Numbered from the stretch's first letter, positions 1 to 11,798 are shown. The stretch is 64,000 nt of DNA from Atopsyche davidsoni (GCA_022113835.1 JAILWY010000026.1:9265001-9329000); one strand, 5' to 3'. Numbers and translations: made by a program. The notes: generated from the letters alone by a model not told the origin.

Positions 1-618
1 TAACCCAATCGACGTGGCTCTCGAGCTTGTCACAGGAATGAGCCAGCAGCTTGACGTTTCGCTTTTGGAAATGAGGAAAATGCACCGCGATCCTCCCCAG
101 CTCCGTGGTGCACACGGGGGTGAAGTCCGCGGGGTGGGAAAACAGGACACACCACCTGCACCCAGCGATCATCACATATAAGCAAAACATATTCGCACTC
201 TTATAACTTCATACTATTTAACAGTCTAACATTAAATTGAAAAAAATAATTTTCATATATTTGGTATATTTTGTGTTACGATTAAGGTATCGACTTCGAA
301 AAGTTTTCTTTAAAGTCGCATTGATTTCACTCCATAAAACCATATGCTTTAAGATTATATAAAATGTGAATACAGTATGGTACAATTTTTTTTATAACGA
401 TAGACGAATGAGCGTAACAGCACAATCAACCTTAAAAAATATATATATTTATATTGAGTCACAAGGCACCTGCTACTTGTGCATGTAGATTTTATATTTG
501 AAATATTTTGCTTAAATAATTAAAATTATACATACGAATTGCCAGCCCATTCATAAAAATCAATCGGTCCTTGGGTTGTCCGAGCCTTAAAATTGGGGAC
601 AGTCGCTCCTAGGCGCAT
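1..618 (-). CDS. Prx6: Peroxiredoxin 6 type (1-Cys peroxiredoxin), 5' part
   Basis: Thiol peroxidase that reduces hydrogen peroxide and lipid peroxides with one catalytic cysteine. Two coding exons are visible on the minus strand: 618-536 (start ATG 618-616, MRLGATVPNF) and 155-1. The 380-bp intron (535-156) has a GTATGT donor and a TGCAG acceptor, and codon S28 is split. Exon 2 reads WCVLFSHPADFTPVCTTELG, with peroxidatic Cys43 in PVCTTE and His35 in SHP, the family hallmarks. It continues out of the window after HVDWV, so roughly the C-terminal two thirds of a protein usually about 220 residues is missing. The canonical start was chosen because MRLG matches the family N-terminus and has A at -3. 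An in-frame upstream ATG pair at 732/729 could add 38 residues (separate entry). In human PRDX6 the phospholipase motif is GDSWG; here it is GNSWC, so GxSxG is incomplete and lipase activity is doubtful. Confidence 0.93.
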
Positions 619-732
619 GTTTAATTTCAACTTTATACTCGACTGGAGAAAAACTGCGGCGCCTTCCACTGCTGGTTGCTGACTACTAGATTTACTAGAC
701 AGGCAACGCATACGACTAGTTGACTGCATCAT
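619..732 (-). other. In-frame N-terminal extension upstream of the Prx6 start
   Basis: The reading frame of Prx6 exon 1 stays open upstream of the canonical ATG to a TGA at 765-763. Two adjacent ATGs (732-730 and 729-727) would add 38 residues beginning MMQSTSRMRCLSSKSSS. The extension is rich in Ser, Arg and Lys with a single acidic residue, the composition of a mitochondrial presequence. The ATG at 732 has C at -3, so leaky scanning to 618 is possible. It may equally be 5' untranslated sequence; no transcript start can be placed. Confidence 0.4.
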
Positions 733-765
733 AAGTACTTTGAGTACAAATCGACCCACATCTCA

Positions 766-3141
766 ACTTTATTCAAGTACAAGCATCCCTGCTTACAGAC
801 ATTTATCACGTACCTATTATTAAAAAATTAAAATATATTATTTTTATAAGCGCATAATATTAGATCATCAAAATATAATCGCCCTTAATCACTTCACTTT
901 CAAGAAGATATTGATTTGCATACTACCTTAAACAGTAGGTATCCATTATCATAAAGACATTTTTAATGTAATATCGTTGCATCAATATGCAATCAAATTT
1001 GCATAATCAGCATGATAGTTTCCGGTTGTAAACGAGGTCTTCTTCATTCTTCCTAACTATTTGGCAAGCAATCAAAATCTGATCTAACAAATGCTATAAT
1101 AGTTTAAGTTCATCATCGATTACTATTACCTATCGGGTGAATATTAATAGGTGTTACGTATTAAAACACGTAACACGTACTAAATATTGTCATATCGCCG
1201 TCACAAAATTTGTATGCACTTATTGTATGTATCGAATAGCCATGACATATATTATATTAAAGCAAACTACTCTGTGATTTGTGTAGGTATAGTATATCCT
1301 AACAATTATACTCATTTTTAATTTGCTCGACTCTTCCCGGAAATTTTTTTTCGTACACGCATAAATGGGAACTGCTAAAATTGTAACAAACCCAATTTTA
1401 AGTTAAGCCTTTAAAAAGAGCTTATGTATATTATAAGTATACCTACGTAGATACCTACTTGTCAATTTGGTATTGAATGAACTAGGAGATAAATAGCTTT
1501 AATATAAGAATAAGACACGTTTATTTTGATTTATTACAAATGCACTGTAGTCGTATAGATATTTTTCATTGTAAGGTTCATATTTATATAGAAAAGCGAA
1601 AAAATCCTGCTTATAACAACTAATAAATTTGATGAAATTATTTAAAAAATGATTTATGAAACATGGTATCGATAGATGCCATTATTAATTATAAAGTTTA
1701 TATTTCTTTAAAAAATCGAAAAATTCCTGCTATTAAAAACCAATAAATTTGCTATGATATATGAAATATGGGACCGTTTTTATGAGAACAGCCAAAATTG
1801 TTACGGTAGGAATAGGTAGGTATACATGAAATGTCAGTAATTTTTTATTTAACTTGGTGCATGAAATTCTTATTTCAACTGCAAGATGGTACGCCTGTAT
1901 TTACTAGCAACACGGAAGCAGGCTTACCACAAAAAAAAATATTTTGACAGATGTCACATGGTCTCCGACAAGGGAAGTGTCAATTTCTTCCTCGGTCGCT
2001 GTACGATGATGTTGGTCCGTTGGTTGATGAAGGTCTTGGCATTGGATGACTATGTCCTATTGGTTAGCTGCCAACTTCCTCAGAATATTATTATGCAATT
2101 GCGTTCTGACGTTTTCCACGTGCGGTCCAAATTCAAGTTCAGTCATTGCCTCAGTTTGCAAAAGTCGAGCGACGGGTATCTGTGCTATTTTACATCACGA
2201 CTGGCAGGACAATTAGTGAAACATTTTTTAATTTAGTTCTTCGACATCAAAAAGAGTGAATTTTGAATAGTGTTTTTTTTTTAACTACACTAAAACATTT
2301 ATGTGATAGCACATATTTATACGTCATATATTTAAAAGGTAATGTATATTATAATTATAAACAATAGCTTGGAAGTTTTTAGTTTGCAATTTTCCTGATT
2401 TCCACATCAAAATTTTTACTGAAAATTTGTTGGTTATACCATCTGTTAAGTATTGCATGTTATTATTGTAATATTATTGCACAGTATTATCCAACATATC
2501 AATCATTACCAACGAGATAAATGTTCCAAAAATTAAAATTTTTGATAAATACTTTAATTAAAAATTAAACTGTGTTCAATGCAATATCAATTTTTTTTTT
2601 ATTTAGCTTACAAAGAGCCTTATTCTTAATGACTATTTAAAAGAATGACATACTATTCTTACTACTACTAATATAAACAATCATGGTTCAGTAGTTTTAA
2701 TTGTTTTGTTCTTTTATCTCTACAATCGATTACTATGAATATTTTCCACCATAACAGATAATCCCATGCACCTTGGTTATATGTAACTTCTGCATCAGTA
2801 GCCCTGTATGTTATTCATTTTCAATATTTTACCTATATAAATTTTTTAAGTAATGCAGTGCTTAGTGATGTACTGTTTCAATTAGTCTTAATATAATATT
2901 GGATCATTTTTAAATTCAATACAGATTGGAAATGTTGGAAGTCTTCTAATAATTTAAATGCCTAAGGAATATGTTTTAATGCACATATTCACATAAACTA
3001 TTATACTTGCTTTAGAAGGTTATCTACGTTTGGCAGTTACTTGGCCATAGTAGGTTGTAAGATTGCTTAAGAAGGTTGCAATGATTATATATAGATAGGT
3101 ATTTATTTTTTGAATGACCGTTAATTGTTATTTTTTTTCAG
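766..3141. other. Intergenic region between Prx6 and the Mpv17-like gene
   Basis: AT-rich sequence between two divergent genes. It should contain both promoters and at least one untranslated first exon of the Mpv17-like gene, because the exon at 3142 begins at a splice acceptor 28 bases before its ATG. I could not place that upstream exon. A less AT-rich patch at about 1886-2236 carries a 116-codon plus-strand frame (MVRLYLLATRKQ...) and, antisense, a 29-codon frame (MTELEFGPHVENVRTQLHNN...). Neither resembles a family I know and both may be chance. Confidence 0.5.
1571..1773. repeat. Diverged tandem duplication, two copies
   Basis: Two adjacent segments (about 1571-1672 and 1691-1773) share an ordered series of words: a TTTATAT block, a run ending TCGAAAAA or GCGAAAAAA, TCCTGCT, AA-CAATAAATTTG-like text and a final ATGAAAYATGG. 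Spacing is similar in both copies. They are diverged with small indels. No coding potential or terminal structure is visible, so this is an old local duplication of about 100-120 bp. Confidence 0.5.
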
Positions 3142-3169
3142 AAGGAACGTTTTCTTTATACCCGAAGCA

Positions 3170-4011
3170 ATGGCCAAAATGTTAATGTCTGCTGGCTCTA
3201 AAATAGCAGCTTTTTCGACAAAGAATCCTGTAGCCAGAGGAATGGTTTCATATGCAATTGTATGGCCAACATCTTGTTTAATTCAACAAACCTTAGAAGG
3301 AAAAAGATGGGGTATACAGTATTGTTTTTATTAAAAAACACATTATTTCATGAAATATGTAATAATGCATATCTAAAAAAAATTCTTATTGACTTATTCT
3401 TATAATATTTTTCAGGAACTTATGATTGGCATGAATGTGGTCGATATTGTTTATATGGATCTCTTTTTACGGCTCCTACTCTTTATATGTGGGTTAGATT
3501 ATCCACTAGAATATGGCCTAAAACTGACATAAAAACTGCCATATTAAAGGTATTTGATAATGTTGTGCAGAACTTAATTATGAATAAAATAAAATATTAA
3601 GATTATCTATAAATAAATCATTTTAGGCACTTGTTGAGCAAGTAACATACGGGCCTGCAGCTATGGGTTGTTTTTTCTTTGGAATGAGTTTGTTGAAAGG
3701 ACAGACTGTGGAAGAGAGTAAAGCTGAACTAAAAGCAAAATTCTGGCCTACATACAAGGTAATGAAATCTAACAAATATATATATATATCAATGTGTTAC
3801 TTAAATAAATTAAAGTTTCATGTTTATTCTCTTTTGATTTCAGGTTGGCGTATGTTTTTGGCCATTCTTCCAAACAATTAACTTTGCTTTTGTGCCCGAG
3901 CCAAATAGAGTGATATTTGTTAGTTGCTGCAGTCTCGTGTGGGTGTCATTTTTAGCCTATATGAAGAACTTGAACAAAGAATTGTTTATAGACAAGGAAA
4001 TCGATAAATGA
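3170..4011 (+). CDS. Mpv17/PMP22-family membrane protein (mpv17-like)
   Basis: Small integral membrane protein of the Mpv17/PMP22/PXMP2 family, found in the mitochondrial inner membrane or peroxisomes and linked to metabolite permeability or mtDNA upkeep; its exact substrate is not known. Four coding exons: 3170-3311 (exon starts at 3142 after a TTTTTTTTCAG acceptor), 3416-3549, 3627-3758 and 3844-4011. All introns are short and GT-AG, and the phases join to 191 residues, normal for the family. The C-terminal signature is FWPFFQTINFAFVPEPNRV (WP..Q..NF..VP...R), preceded by FWPTYK and YGP at the exon 3 start. Four hydrophobic segments are expected. The start was chosen as the first ATG after the acceptor (MAKMLMSAGSK). 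It resembles MPV17L-type more than MPV17 itself, but orthology cannot be fixed by eye. Confidence 0.92.
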
Positions 4012-6563
4012 GAATATTTATTTAAATTAAATTAGCCAAATTTACTGATTACATTCCTAGTTAAATTGTAGTTCTGTATAATTTGCTCCTTTTACTCATC
4101 ATTTAACATATTGCACCTTTTTGTGTTCTCTTGATATTATGTCAAAATTAATATAGGACCAAATTATTACATATGAGCCTTTATTTACACATGTAATTAT
4201 TCTGAATGTGTCCAATTGTTGATGAGTTTATCATTTAAAACCCCAAAACAAACCTATGAAAATATTTATAAAAAAGAGTGGGATCAGTTATTACATTAAT
4301 CCTTTAATTAACTTGATTTGTCTTTTTACCCTTATACCTTAGTTTTAGTTTGTTTTTTGCTGTATAAACAATGGCATTAGATCATTATACAGTAGTTCTC
4401 TTTTGGTATTAGTGCTAGTAAATTGTCACAATAGAGGTGAAAACGAAGACTATAATCTTATTATTTTAAATTGTCACAAAACTAAAAGATAAAATCAATC
4501 ACCAGATACCTAAATACAGAATATATATGTAAAGAAAAAATATATAATATTTATAAAATATTATATTCTGTAAACTATATATTTTTATATTGTAGATGTA
4601 CTTCTGGTTTAGCCAATGGAATTAAACAAAATAAATTGTGATAAATAAGTTTAGCATAGAACTTTTTTAGCAAGGTAATAACTACAATAATATACATGTT
4701 GATATTTTTTTGAAATATAAAATAATATGCTGTGACATTGTTTATCTTACGTTAACTAGGAAAAGTATTTATTAAACATAATACATAGCCTGCAAAAATA
4801 TATCTTCTGACAGACCACTAGAAAAGACAATAATCTATTTAAATTTGTACATTGACATCTCAATTTCATTACAGTTTATATCTAATTTTTATTTTGTTTT
4901 TACACTTATTTATGTGTAAGCTTCACATAATTCATTTACAGAATTATCAGTTGAATTGATGCAATTACTTGCTTGTTGAAATTAATCAGCTGACAGATTC
5001 CATGATAGTAACTAAAAGTTTGTGATAGCATTATAGTAATTTTGTATATAAATATGAATAATATTTTACTAATGAAATTATAAAATGTTAAATTTTAATC
5101 TCTGATTTATATAATCTAAAAAAATAATCATTTCTTTTGAATGATTAAAAATATTACATTGTGAATCACATACTTTTAGACTACTATAAAATAGTACTAT
5201 CAATTTTTTTTATTAAATGTTTTGCTTTGATGGTTTTTATATACGGTTCCTAATATGTCTAATTTAGAAATTGAATTTAAGCAAAAACAACTTCAGTATT
5301 GGTATTTTTCAACTAAATATTCAAAAGATAATATATTTTCTTATAAATTGATTTGCAATTCAAATGGTGATACTTTATTAGTCATTAATTCTCTCTTAAA
5401 AACTTATTTAAGTAGGTTGAAATTTACAACTACTATAAAATATTATTTTATTACTGACATTTTAAAATTATTAAATAGAATATATGGAAGCACAATTGGT
5501 TATTAAAAATTATTTAGCTACTAAAACTGTAGTTAGTTTTTCAACATAAAAAAATTGTTTTAATAATTATAATATATTTTAACTATAAATAATATTATGA
5601 TTTTAATTAAATAGATACCTAAGATGTGTGATAATAATTTATTGTTTAAATAAATATATTATTCAAAATAAATTACAGGATATCATGACAATATTTTATT
5701 TTGTCAATGAAAAATGTCTATAACAAAAAAAACATAGATATAAATAAAAATCAATTTTCTATGTGATAATTTATTTCACGTACTCAGATATTTTGTAATC
5801 ATTATTTAGCTCATACATTTACTTGCTTATTTGCAGTTGATCTTCCATAAATTATTTTTTAAAAATATTTTGGTTGACTACACATCTACAGATCTGAATA
5901 TATTTACACTTCGTTATCTTTAGTTATCAGTCTGCATATTTATAATTATACATTGAATCAATCGATTGATGTTTTTGATATTTGTTAATTTCATTTCATC
6001 AAGTAGTGAATAAAAACTGCAACAATCTTATGAAACCAATGGTGAATAAATACAAATTTTAAATACTTATGTAAATTTACCACAAGGGTAAAAATTGAAA
6101 AGCTTTACTTGCTAAAGATTCATTTGATATATAGAGAACCTCTAAATCCTGCTCACTTAGGTATATGCAAAATCAAGGTCTTGATGTTGAAACAAACTAT
6201 GTATTGTAAAGTTTGTAGAAATCACCCTACAAAAGACCCTACAGGTATAAAATGTATAATCCTTATTCCTGAGTATTGTGGTATTTAAATATTGAAGTGC
6301 AATTATTTATAAATTTTATGTATGTTGAATAATTTTAATAAATATATTTATTTAATGTTAAAAAAAATATTTTATTATCCTCCTCCTGGAAAGCTAGCAA
6401 TCTTGTGAAGAACGAACGGTTATTAGGATTCTGAAATCATAAAAGTAGATGTAACAACAGAGAGCAGTCAAATGTCAATGGTTTTATGAAGCAAGTTTAT
6501 GATCTAATTAAATCCAGAAAAACTACTTGTATTTATTTTTTCTTATATTGGTTGTTATGTGTT
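4012..6563. other. AT-rich intergenic region
   Basis: About 2.5 kb of very AT-rich sequence between the Mpv17-like gene and IFT81, including the Mpv17-like 3' UTR. An 83-codon frame at 5255-5506 (MSNLEIEFKQKQLQYWYFS...) is open but its Asn/Ile/Lys/Tyr bias is what AT-rich DNA gives by chance. I see no RNA gene or transposon here. Confidence 0.5.
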
Positions 6564-6589
6564 TATACCATGGTAACCATAGTAGCAAC
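6564..6589. promoter_or_regulatory. X-box-like RFX sites upstream of IFT81
   Basis: TATACCATGGTAAC (6564-6577) contains a perfect right half-site GGTAAC (RRNRAC), with a degenerate left half. A second perfect half-site AGCAAC follows at 6584-6589. RFX factors bind imperfect palindromes of this type in ciliary gene promoters, and IFT genes are standard targets. The sites lie about 165-190 bp before the IFT81 start codon, which is a typical place. The match is partial, so function is inferred. Confidence 0.45.
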
Positions 6590-6752
6590 CTGTCATAACA
6601 AATATTACTTATAATTCCTTTGTGCCTTTAACAAGCTGTAAAATATGTCAATTTAATGTTGAATCTTACCTAGGCCTTTAATCCGTTCCTCAATCTTCAT
6701 TTTATCATATCTGTTGTTTTATTTGTAAAACGATATTAATACTTATTTTAAA

Positions 6753-9662
6753 ATGGCTGAACAATTGAAATATATTACTGTTGAATTAAATAAACAGCTG
6801 GGAACTAACTATGACCTTATAAAATTTGATTCCTTAAATGAAGCTCAGCATTTGCAAGTATTAGTCGATTTACTTGCACATGTTGATGCTGGACAAAAGG
6901 TAAAACCTTTAACTATAAATAATATATAATATACACATATATATATATATATATATATTTTTTTTTTTACAGTTTGATGTTCAAGAGGAAGACCCTGAGA
7001 CAATTTCCTTAAAGTTATTGGATATGCTTCGTAACGTCAAGTACAAACCTGATTCCAGTGTAGACTCGTCTAACTTCCGTAAAAACCTTATCACTGGTGA
7101 CAGAGTCACTGTGTTTAGTTTGATCCAATGGCTTCTCAAAAATAGTGAACAAGTCAAGAAGACTGCTTACCTGGCCAAGTATTTAATTCGTCCGGATATA
7201 CCTCCAGACATACTTGGCAACGCTGATATGGCAGATTTGCTAGAAGTTCATGATAAACTAATGGAAGAATTTAAGGATGCTCACAAACTTTCGGTATCAT
7301 ATGGGAATAGTAATTCTTCAGAAGTCATCAATGATATTAAAGAGATGGCTTTGGAAAGAGATGTAGGCAAGTATTTAACTCAAATAAACTTATTCGGTTT
7401 TATCTTTTAGTAAATAAAATATTATAAATAATACAACCCACTTTATAAAACATAAATCTTTTCTCAACTTCCATGTACAGTATGCCCATTTATAATTTTT
7501 ATTATTTACAGTCATCAAACGCTTGGAAACGGCCCAGCTTAATCTTACAGATACTCCAAATAAAGAAAACTTATTAAATATTTCTAAATTGTTTAGAATT
7601 CAGCAAGAAAAATCAAAACAGTCAGCGTTGCAGGTACTTTTACACATTTGTATATAAATTTTAACATTTGTTAGATCAATGCCTAAAAAATGTAACAAAT
7701 ATTGCTTATAGCTTACAGAACAAGAGGAAAAGTTGAGAAGAGCAGGAGATCATTTGCAAAGAAGTCTCGGTTCTTTTAGGGGACAAGCTCCAGCTCCAAA
7801 GTCTCCATCAGAACTTATCCAAAAATTAAGTGAAGAATTAAAAGTAAAAAATTTATCTTATTTTTTTGGATTAGTTACTTCAGTAATAATTTTAAAAACT
7901 TCTGGTACTTTTTTATACTTTCAGGTAAATGAATATTTAGTAAAGGAAAAAAACCCCGAAGAGTTACTTCAAACTCAAAGGGATGTAGATGTGCTTCATA
8001 GTGTGCAAAGTCATGATAATATAACACGGGATAATCTACTGCAGATACAAGATAAGGTTTGCAATGAATAATTTTTTTTCTTCTATTTTACTTGCTTTAT
8101 GAGGTTCTTCATCAAAACTTATAAATTATTTTGATTGAGATTATGTGGAATGATTTCAGATGGAGATTGTTAATCGAGATATTGAAAATATGATTCAGAA
8201 AAAAATGGCAATATCTGACCCACAAGATGATAAGTTAACTCCGTTTCGGCATCAGGCTGCTATAATCAAACGTAACAAACAAGCAGTTGCTGAAAAATTA
8301 GAAGATATGAAAAATACTTTAAGGGAAATTGAAGCAAGACTTTCTGAAAAGCAGGCTCGGGTTATTCAAATTTAAAAGTTTTTTTTTCACATTGTGTTTG
8401 AATTGTGCATTGAATTTTATACCTTTATAATATATTTTTTTACTCAAAAGGTTCAGCAATTGTTAGGCGATACGATTTTAAGAGGAGATGAATTAAAGAA
8501 GTATGTGAATAAATTGAGAGCCAAAAGTTCAGTTTATAAAAGGCAACGAGCAACTCTAGCCTCCTTGAAGGTTTTATGTACTTTCTGTTTTGCTCGCATT
8601 AAACTACGATATGTTTTAGATATTACATTAATTCCTTTTTTGCTTTGTTTTTTGTAGGCTGAAGCAGGAATTTTAACCAGAACCCTTGAAGTATTGCAAT
8701 CGAGAGATGCTACACTTGAAGTAGCTTTGTTAAATCACAAAAAACTCAATGTCAATTTAGACATGAATTCACTTGGGGATGAACCAAACACTCTTGACAA
8801 TTTATCTAAAAGATCTAGTCATGAACTATCACAGGTAAAATATTTAAATCTAGTGTCATAGCATAATTATGCAGCTTACATCATCAAAGTATTATTAGTA
8901 AGGTAAATTTTGTAGTGTGAAAGTATTTTAATTAAAATCTATATTTATAGATGGTTGCACAATTAGCTCAAACTATATCTGAAATCAAACAAGAAATAAC
9001 ACCAATAGCTAATCGTTTGAAACCTATGAAAGAAGACTTTCAGCAACTTCAACAGCAATATGAACAGAAAAAAAGAGTAACTATTTGTTTTACATTTCTA
9101 GTTCATTTTGTAATACATAAAAAATTTATTGTTAATTGACATTTAAATTTTATTTTAAAGGTTTTTGACTCAACTTCAATTAATTTGGCATCACAAATGG
9201 AACCCCTTACAAATGAAGTGAAAACACTCAATGAAACTATAACTTCTCAAGAAGATGAATGGAAAACATTGAGGCAGCGAATAGAAAAGGCTGAACAACT
9301 CTTAGATGTTATTGATCAAGAAAGTAAACTTCGCAGTGGATATCCTACTTCACCTAGACAACCCTCTAGAATGGAATCTCTCCAAGCTCAAATCAACCAG
9401 CAAGAAAAAGAAGCTGCCCTCTTAAAAGATGTAAACATTATTACATTTATTACCCAACATAGCATTTACTATGTACTAATTTTTATCTTTTTTTCAGGAA
9501 CAGAAATTTGTTAGTGATCGTCAATCAACCCTCGGAGAGCAAGCAACTATTTGGTCTCAACTGTCTGAGCTACTAGAATGCAAGCTACAATGCATAGAAG
9601 AATACAATCGTGCCCAAGGGTCCATTACTATCACTAAGCAAGCACAAACACTTACCCTCTAA
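6753..9662 (+). CDS. IFT81: Intraflagellar transport protein 81 (IFT81), complete
   Basis: IFT-B core subunit; with IFT74 it binds tubulin through its N-terminal calponin-homology-like domain and carries it into growing cilia. In insects cilia are limited mainly to sensory neurons and sperm. Eleven coding exons: 6753-6899, 6973-7366, 7512-7633, 7712-7843, 7925-8056, 8160-8360, 8451-8570, 8658-8834, 8951-9076, 9161-9430, 9498-9662 (TAA). The joined frame is 661 codons; human IFT81 has 676. Exons 1-2 hold the CH-like domain (NYDLIKFDSLNEAQHLQVL, then LLDMLRNVKYKP, WLLKNSEQVKKTAYLAKYLI). The rest is coiled coil with clear landmarks (VNEYLVKEKNPEEL; LRGDELKKYVNKLRAKS). Introns are 67-145 bp. Intron 2 starts with GC instead of GT (GTAG|GCAAGT), the only choice that keeps frame. 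The exon 6 donor (CGG|GTTATT) is weak, and the exon 7 acceptor could also be 6 bp later. Confidence 0.97.
6937..6958. repeat. (AT)n microsatellite in IFT81 intron 1
   Basis: An uninterrupted AT dinucleotide run just before the poly-T tract and acceptor of the 73-bp first intron. Length variation here would move the branch point and acceptor spacing in a very short intron. Confidence 0.85.
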
Positions 9663-9946
9663 TTAATACAATTATCTTAATAACATTTTTTATTTTAATT
9701 TAAAAACACCTAGTTGTATTCGTTATTTGCTACTCAAAAATAATAATTAAATCTTATTGGTATATTAAACCAACACAAATAACTTAGGTGCATAGACACT
9801 GCATAAGCCTAAGGTTGTGAAGTTGACTGTGTATTGAGCTAGTAACTCCCCAAAAATGCACCAAAGATTGCTTGTTGTAATTTATCTAATGTTTTATTCA
9901 TACTGCATGTTGTCTACACTAAGAGTTTATTTGCTATAGTTTAACT

Positions 9947-9952
9947 AATAAA
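9947..9952 (+). other. Candidate IFT81 polyadenylation signal
   Basis: AATAAA about 285 bp after the IFT81 stop codon, on the sense strand. A variant ATTAAA at 9746-9751 is closer. Either could be used; no cleavage site can be seen from sequence alone. Confidence 0.3.
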
Positions 9953-10087
9953 ATCTGATGGATATAATTTGTTTTTATATTAACTAATTTATAGAAGTTG
10001 ATAGTCCTAAAAGTTATTATGTTGTGTACTTTATGTGAATATATTTAATTATAACATTTTATTATACTAGCAAAGAGTTGTTAACAT

Positions 10088-10288
10088 TTATGACCTTTCC
10101 CAAAATGTAATTACTACTGACTCAAAGTTTGAACACTCAAATAACCTAATGGTCTGCGACGGCTCCCGGTGCACTCTATTCAACAAGGAACGCCAAGTAG
10201 CAAGTACACTAATTTTGGGATAATTATTGTACTCCATCCCTATACTTAAGGCAGCTACTGTTTCTTTGTGATAATAGTATGTATGCAT
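10088..10288 (-). other. Unassigned minus-strand open stretch with coding-like composition
   Basis: A 66-codon minus-strand frame ending at TAA, with a less AT-biased residue mix than its surroundings (for example SVLATWRSLLNRVHREPSQ and NFESVVITFWERS). I do not recognise it. It lacks a convincing start and lies only about 300 bp from a second open minus-strand stretch (10566-10763). It may be a transposon fragment or chance. Confidence 0.2.
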
Positions 10289-10565
10289 TATATAAACTCA
10301 TTAAATTCATTCAGCTTACCCTCTTGTTAAGTTTGGTTTTATCTCTTAAATATTAATCCTTGTTATTTAGTCCTACTTATTTTTTTATCATATTCTTCAA
10401 CTCAACTTCAAAGGGTTTTTTACACATATTTTTCCCTACACAAGCTTAATAACAAAAATAGAGAAACCCATAGCTTACCTCCTAAGCCACATGTTGTCAA
10501 GGGACAGCCATATACCGTTTTATTATAAATTAATACAAAATAAAATAAACAATCTTGTAATTTAG

Positions 10566-10763
10566 TTATATTTTTTCTGAACTCTCTATGGTGCTGACTC
10601 CTTCAACGTCTCCTGAGGCCCACACCAGCTTGTCTATGGCAGTGTGCATATATGAACACCATTCAATCTTACCCCACTTGAATGATGTTGAATGTCTACC
10701 GAATTTGATGGTAGTGTGTCGTGTTTTGTGTTTTCTGTGTTGTGAGACGATGTCTGAAACCAA
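10566..10763 (-). other. Possible terminal exon or gene remnant, minus strand
   Basis: Minus-strand frame ending at TAA (10568-10566), open back to a TTGGTTTCAG that looks like a splice acceptor. The residues look protein-like (HTTIKFGRHSTSFKWGKIEW, then CSYMHTAIDKLVWASGDVEG and an ESSEKI end). I do not recognise the family. No partner exon is evident at higher coordinates, so a gene relic or mobile-element piece is as likely as a real last exon. An overlapping plus-strand frame (10588-10785) reads less convincingly. Confidence 0.25.
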
Positions 10764-11798
10764 TATATTTAAATGTGTTGCCTAATAAATGAATAAGTGT
10801 ACAATATGCGTAAAATTTGTGTTAACCTGTTATAATTATAATGTATGGGAATATATTTTGAGATAATTAAACATTTTATCTGGTAAGTTTGCAAATGCAT
10901 ATTAGTCGTATAAATTTTGATTTATTGAATAAAAAAGAATATGAGTCATAGTAAAATAATTCAAATTATCAATTTTTACAGTTTAAATAACATGTCTCTA
11001 TCGCCTGCATACTTTGCTGTCATTTTTAACATTTAAAGGTTATGGGTTTATTGATTTTGCTACAGCACCCAATGAATTAGTTTTTTTGTATTATTTTATT
11101 TGTATACTTTGTAAATGTTACATTAGGTGATTTATTATAATTATATAATTACCATTTAATCAAATAGATATTGCATTTTTCGTTCTGTTTAAGAAATATT
11201 TGTGTTATGAACTTTACACTAGTAAATAATTTAGTAAACATGATGAAATAACATAATATTTCTAATCTAGGACTTATTAAACTTACCTAATTTGGTAATG
11301 TAGTTTTATGAACTCAATAACTGCTAAATATGCTGTCAACTTGCTTATGTGTCATTCTTCTATTTCTTAGTTTTAAGGTCTCAGTGACACCACTCAAAAA
11401 TAATTATACATAAGCTTCTTGCAAATATAAATTATATATGTCCCTACTGTTCTTCATTGTTATTATCAATTCGAATCATGCAGTAGTTTATGTGTAACAT
11501 TTGAATTGTCCCAATAAATTCAAGTCTTTAGTTCCAATCCTTATACTTAATGTATCTAATAATTAAACTAGAAATTTTCAGATAGATTACCATTTTATAG
11601 GCTATCAACATATAAACACTAAAAATAAATAGTTTTATATTGGTTTGTTCCATCCCTCGAAGAAAAGTCCCGTTGTAAAATTTTTGTTCCCCATGTAAAT
11701 TGTGGGCACAAATCTACATGAGTTATTTTCGGAATTTATATATTACTAGATACTTTTATCTTACTTAAATTTTTTACTTTGATTGTTTTTTTTTGCAG

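Noticed and set aside
1886..2236. 116-codon plus-strand frame upstream of the Mpv17-like gene
   Set aside because: No family resemblance and no splice context. A short antisense frame looks equally plausible, so neither is called.
5255..5506. 83-codon frame between the Mpv17-like gene and IFT81
   Set aside because: Composition (Asn, Ile, Lys, Tyr, Leu) is what very AT-rich DNA gives. No motif, promoter or homologue recognised.
7363..7364. GT donor at GAT|GTAGGC in IFT81 exon 2
   Set aside because: Using it shifts the frame of exon 3, whereas the GC donor four bases later preserves the IFT81 reading.
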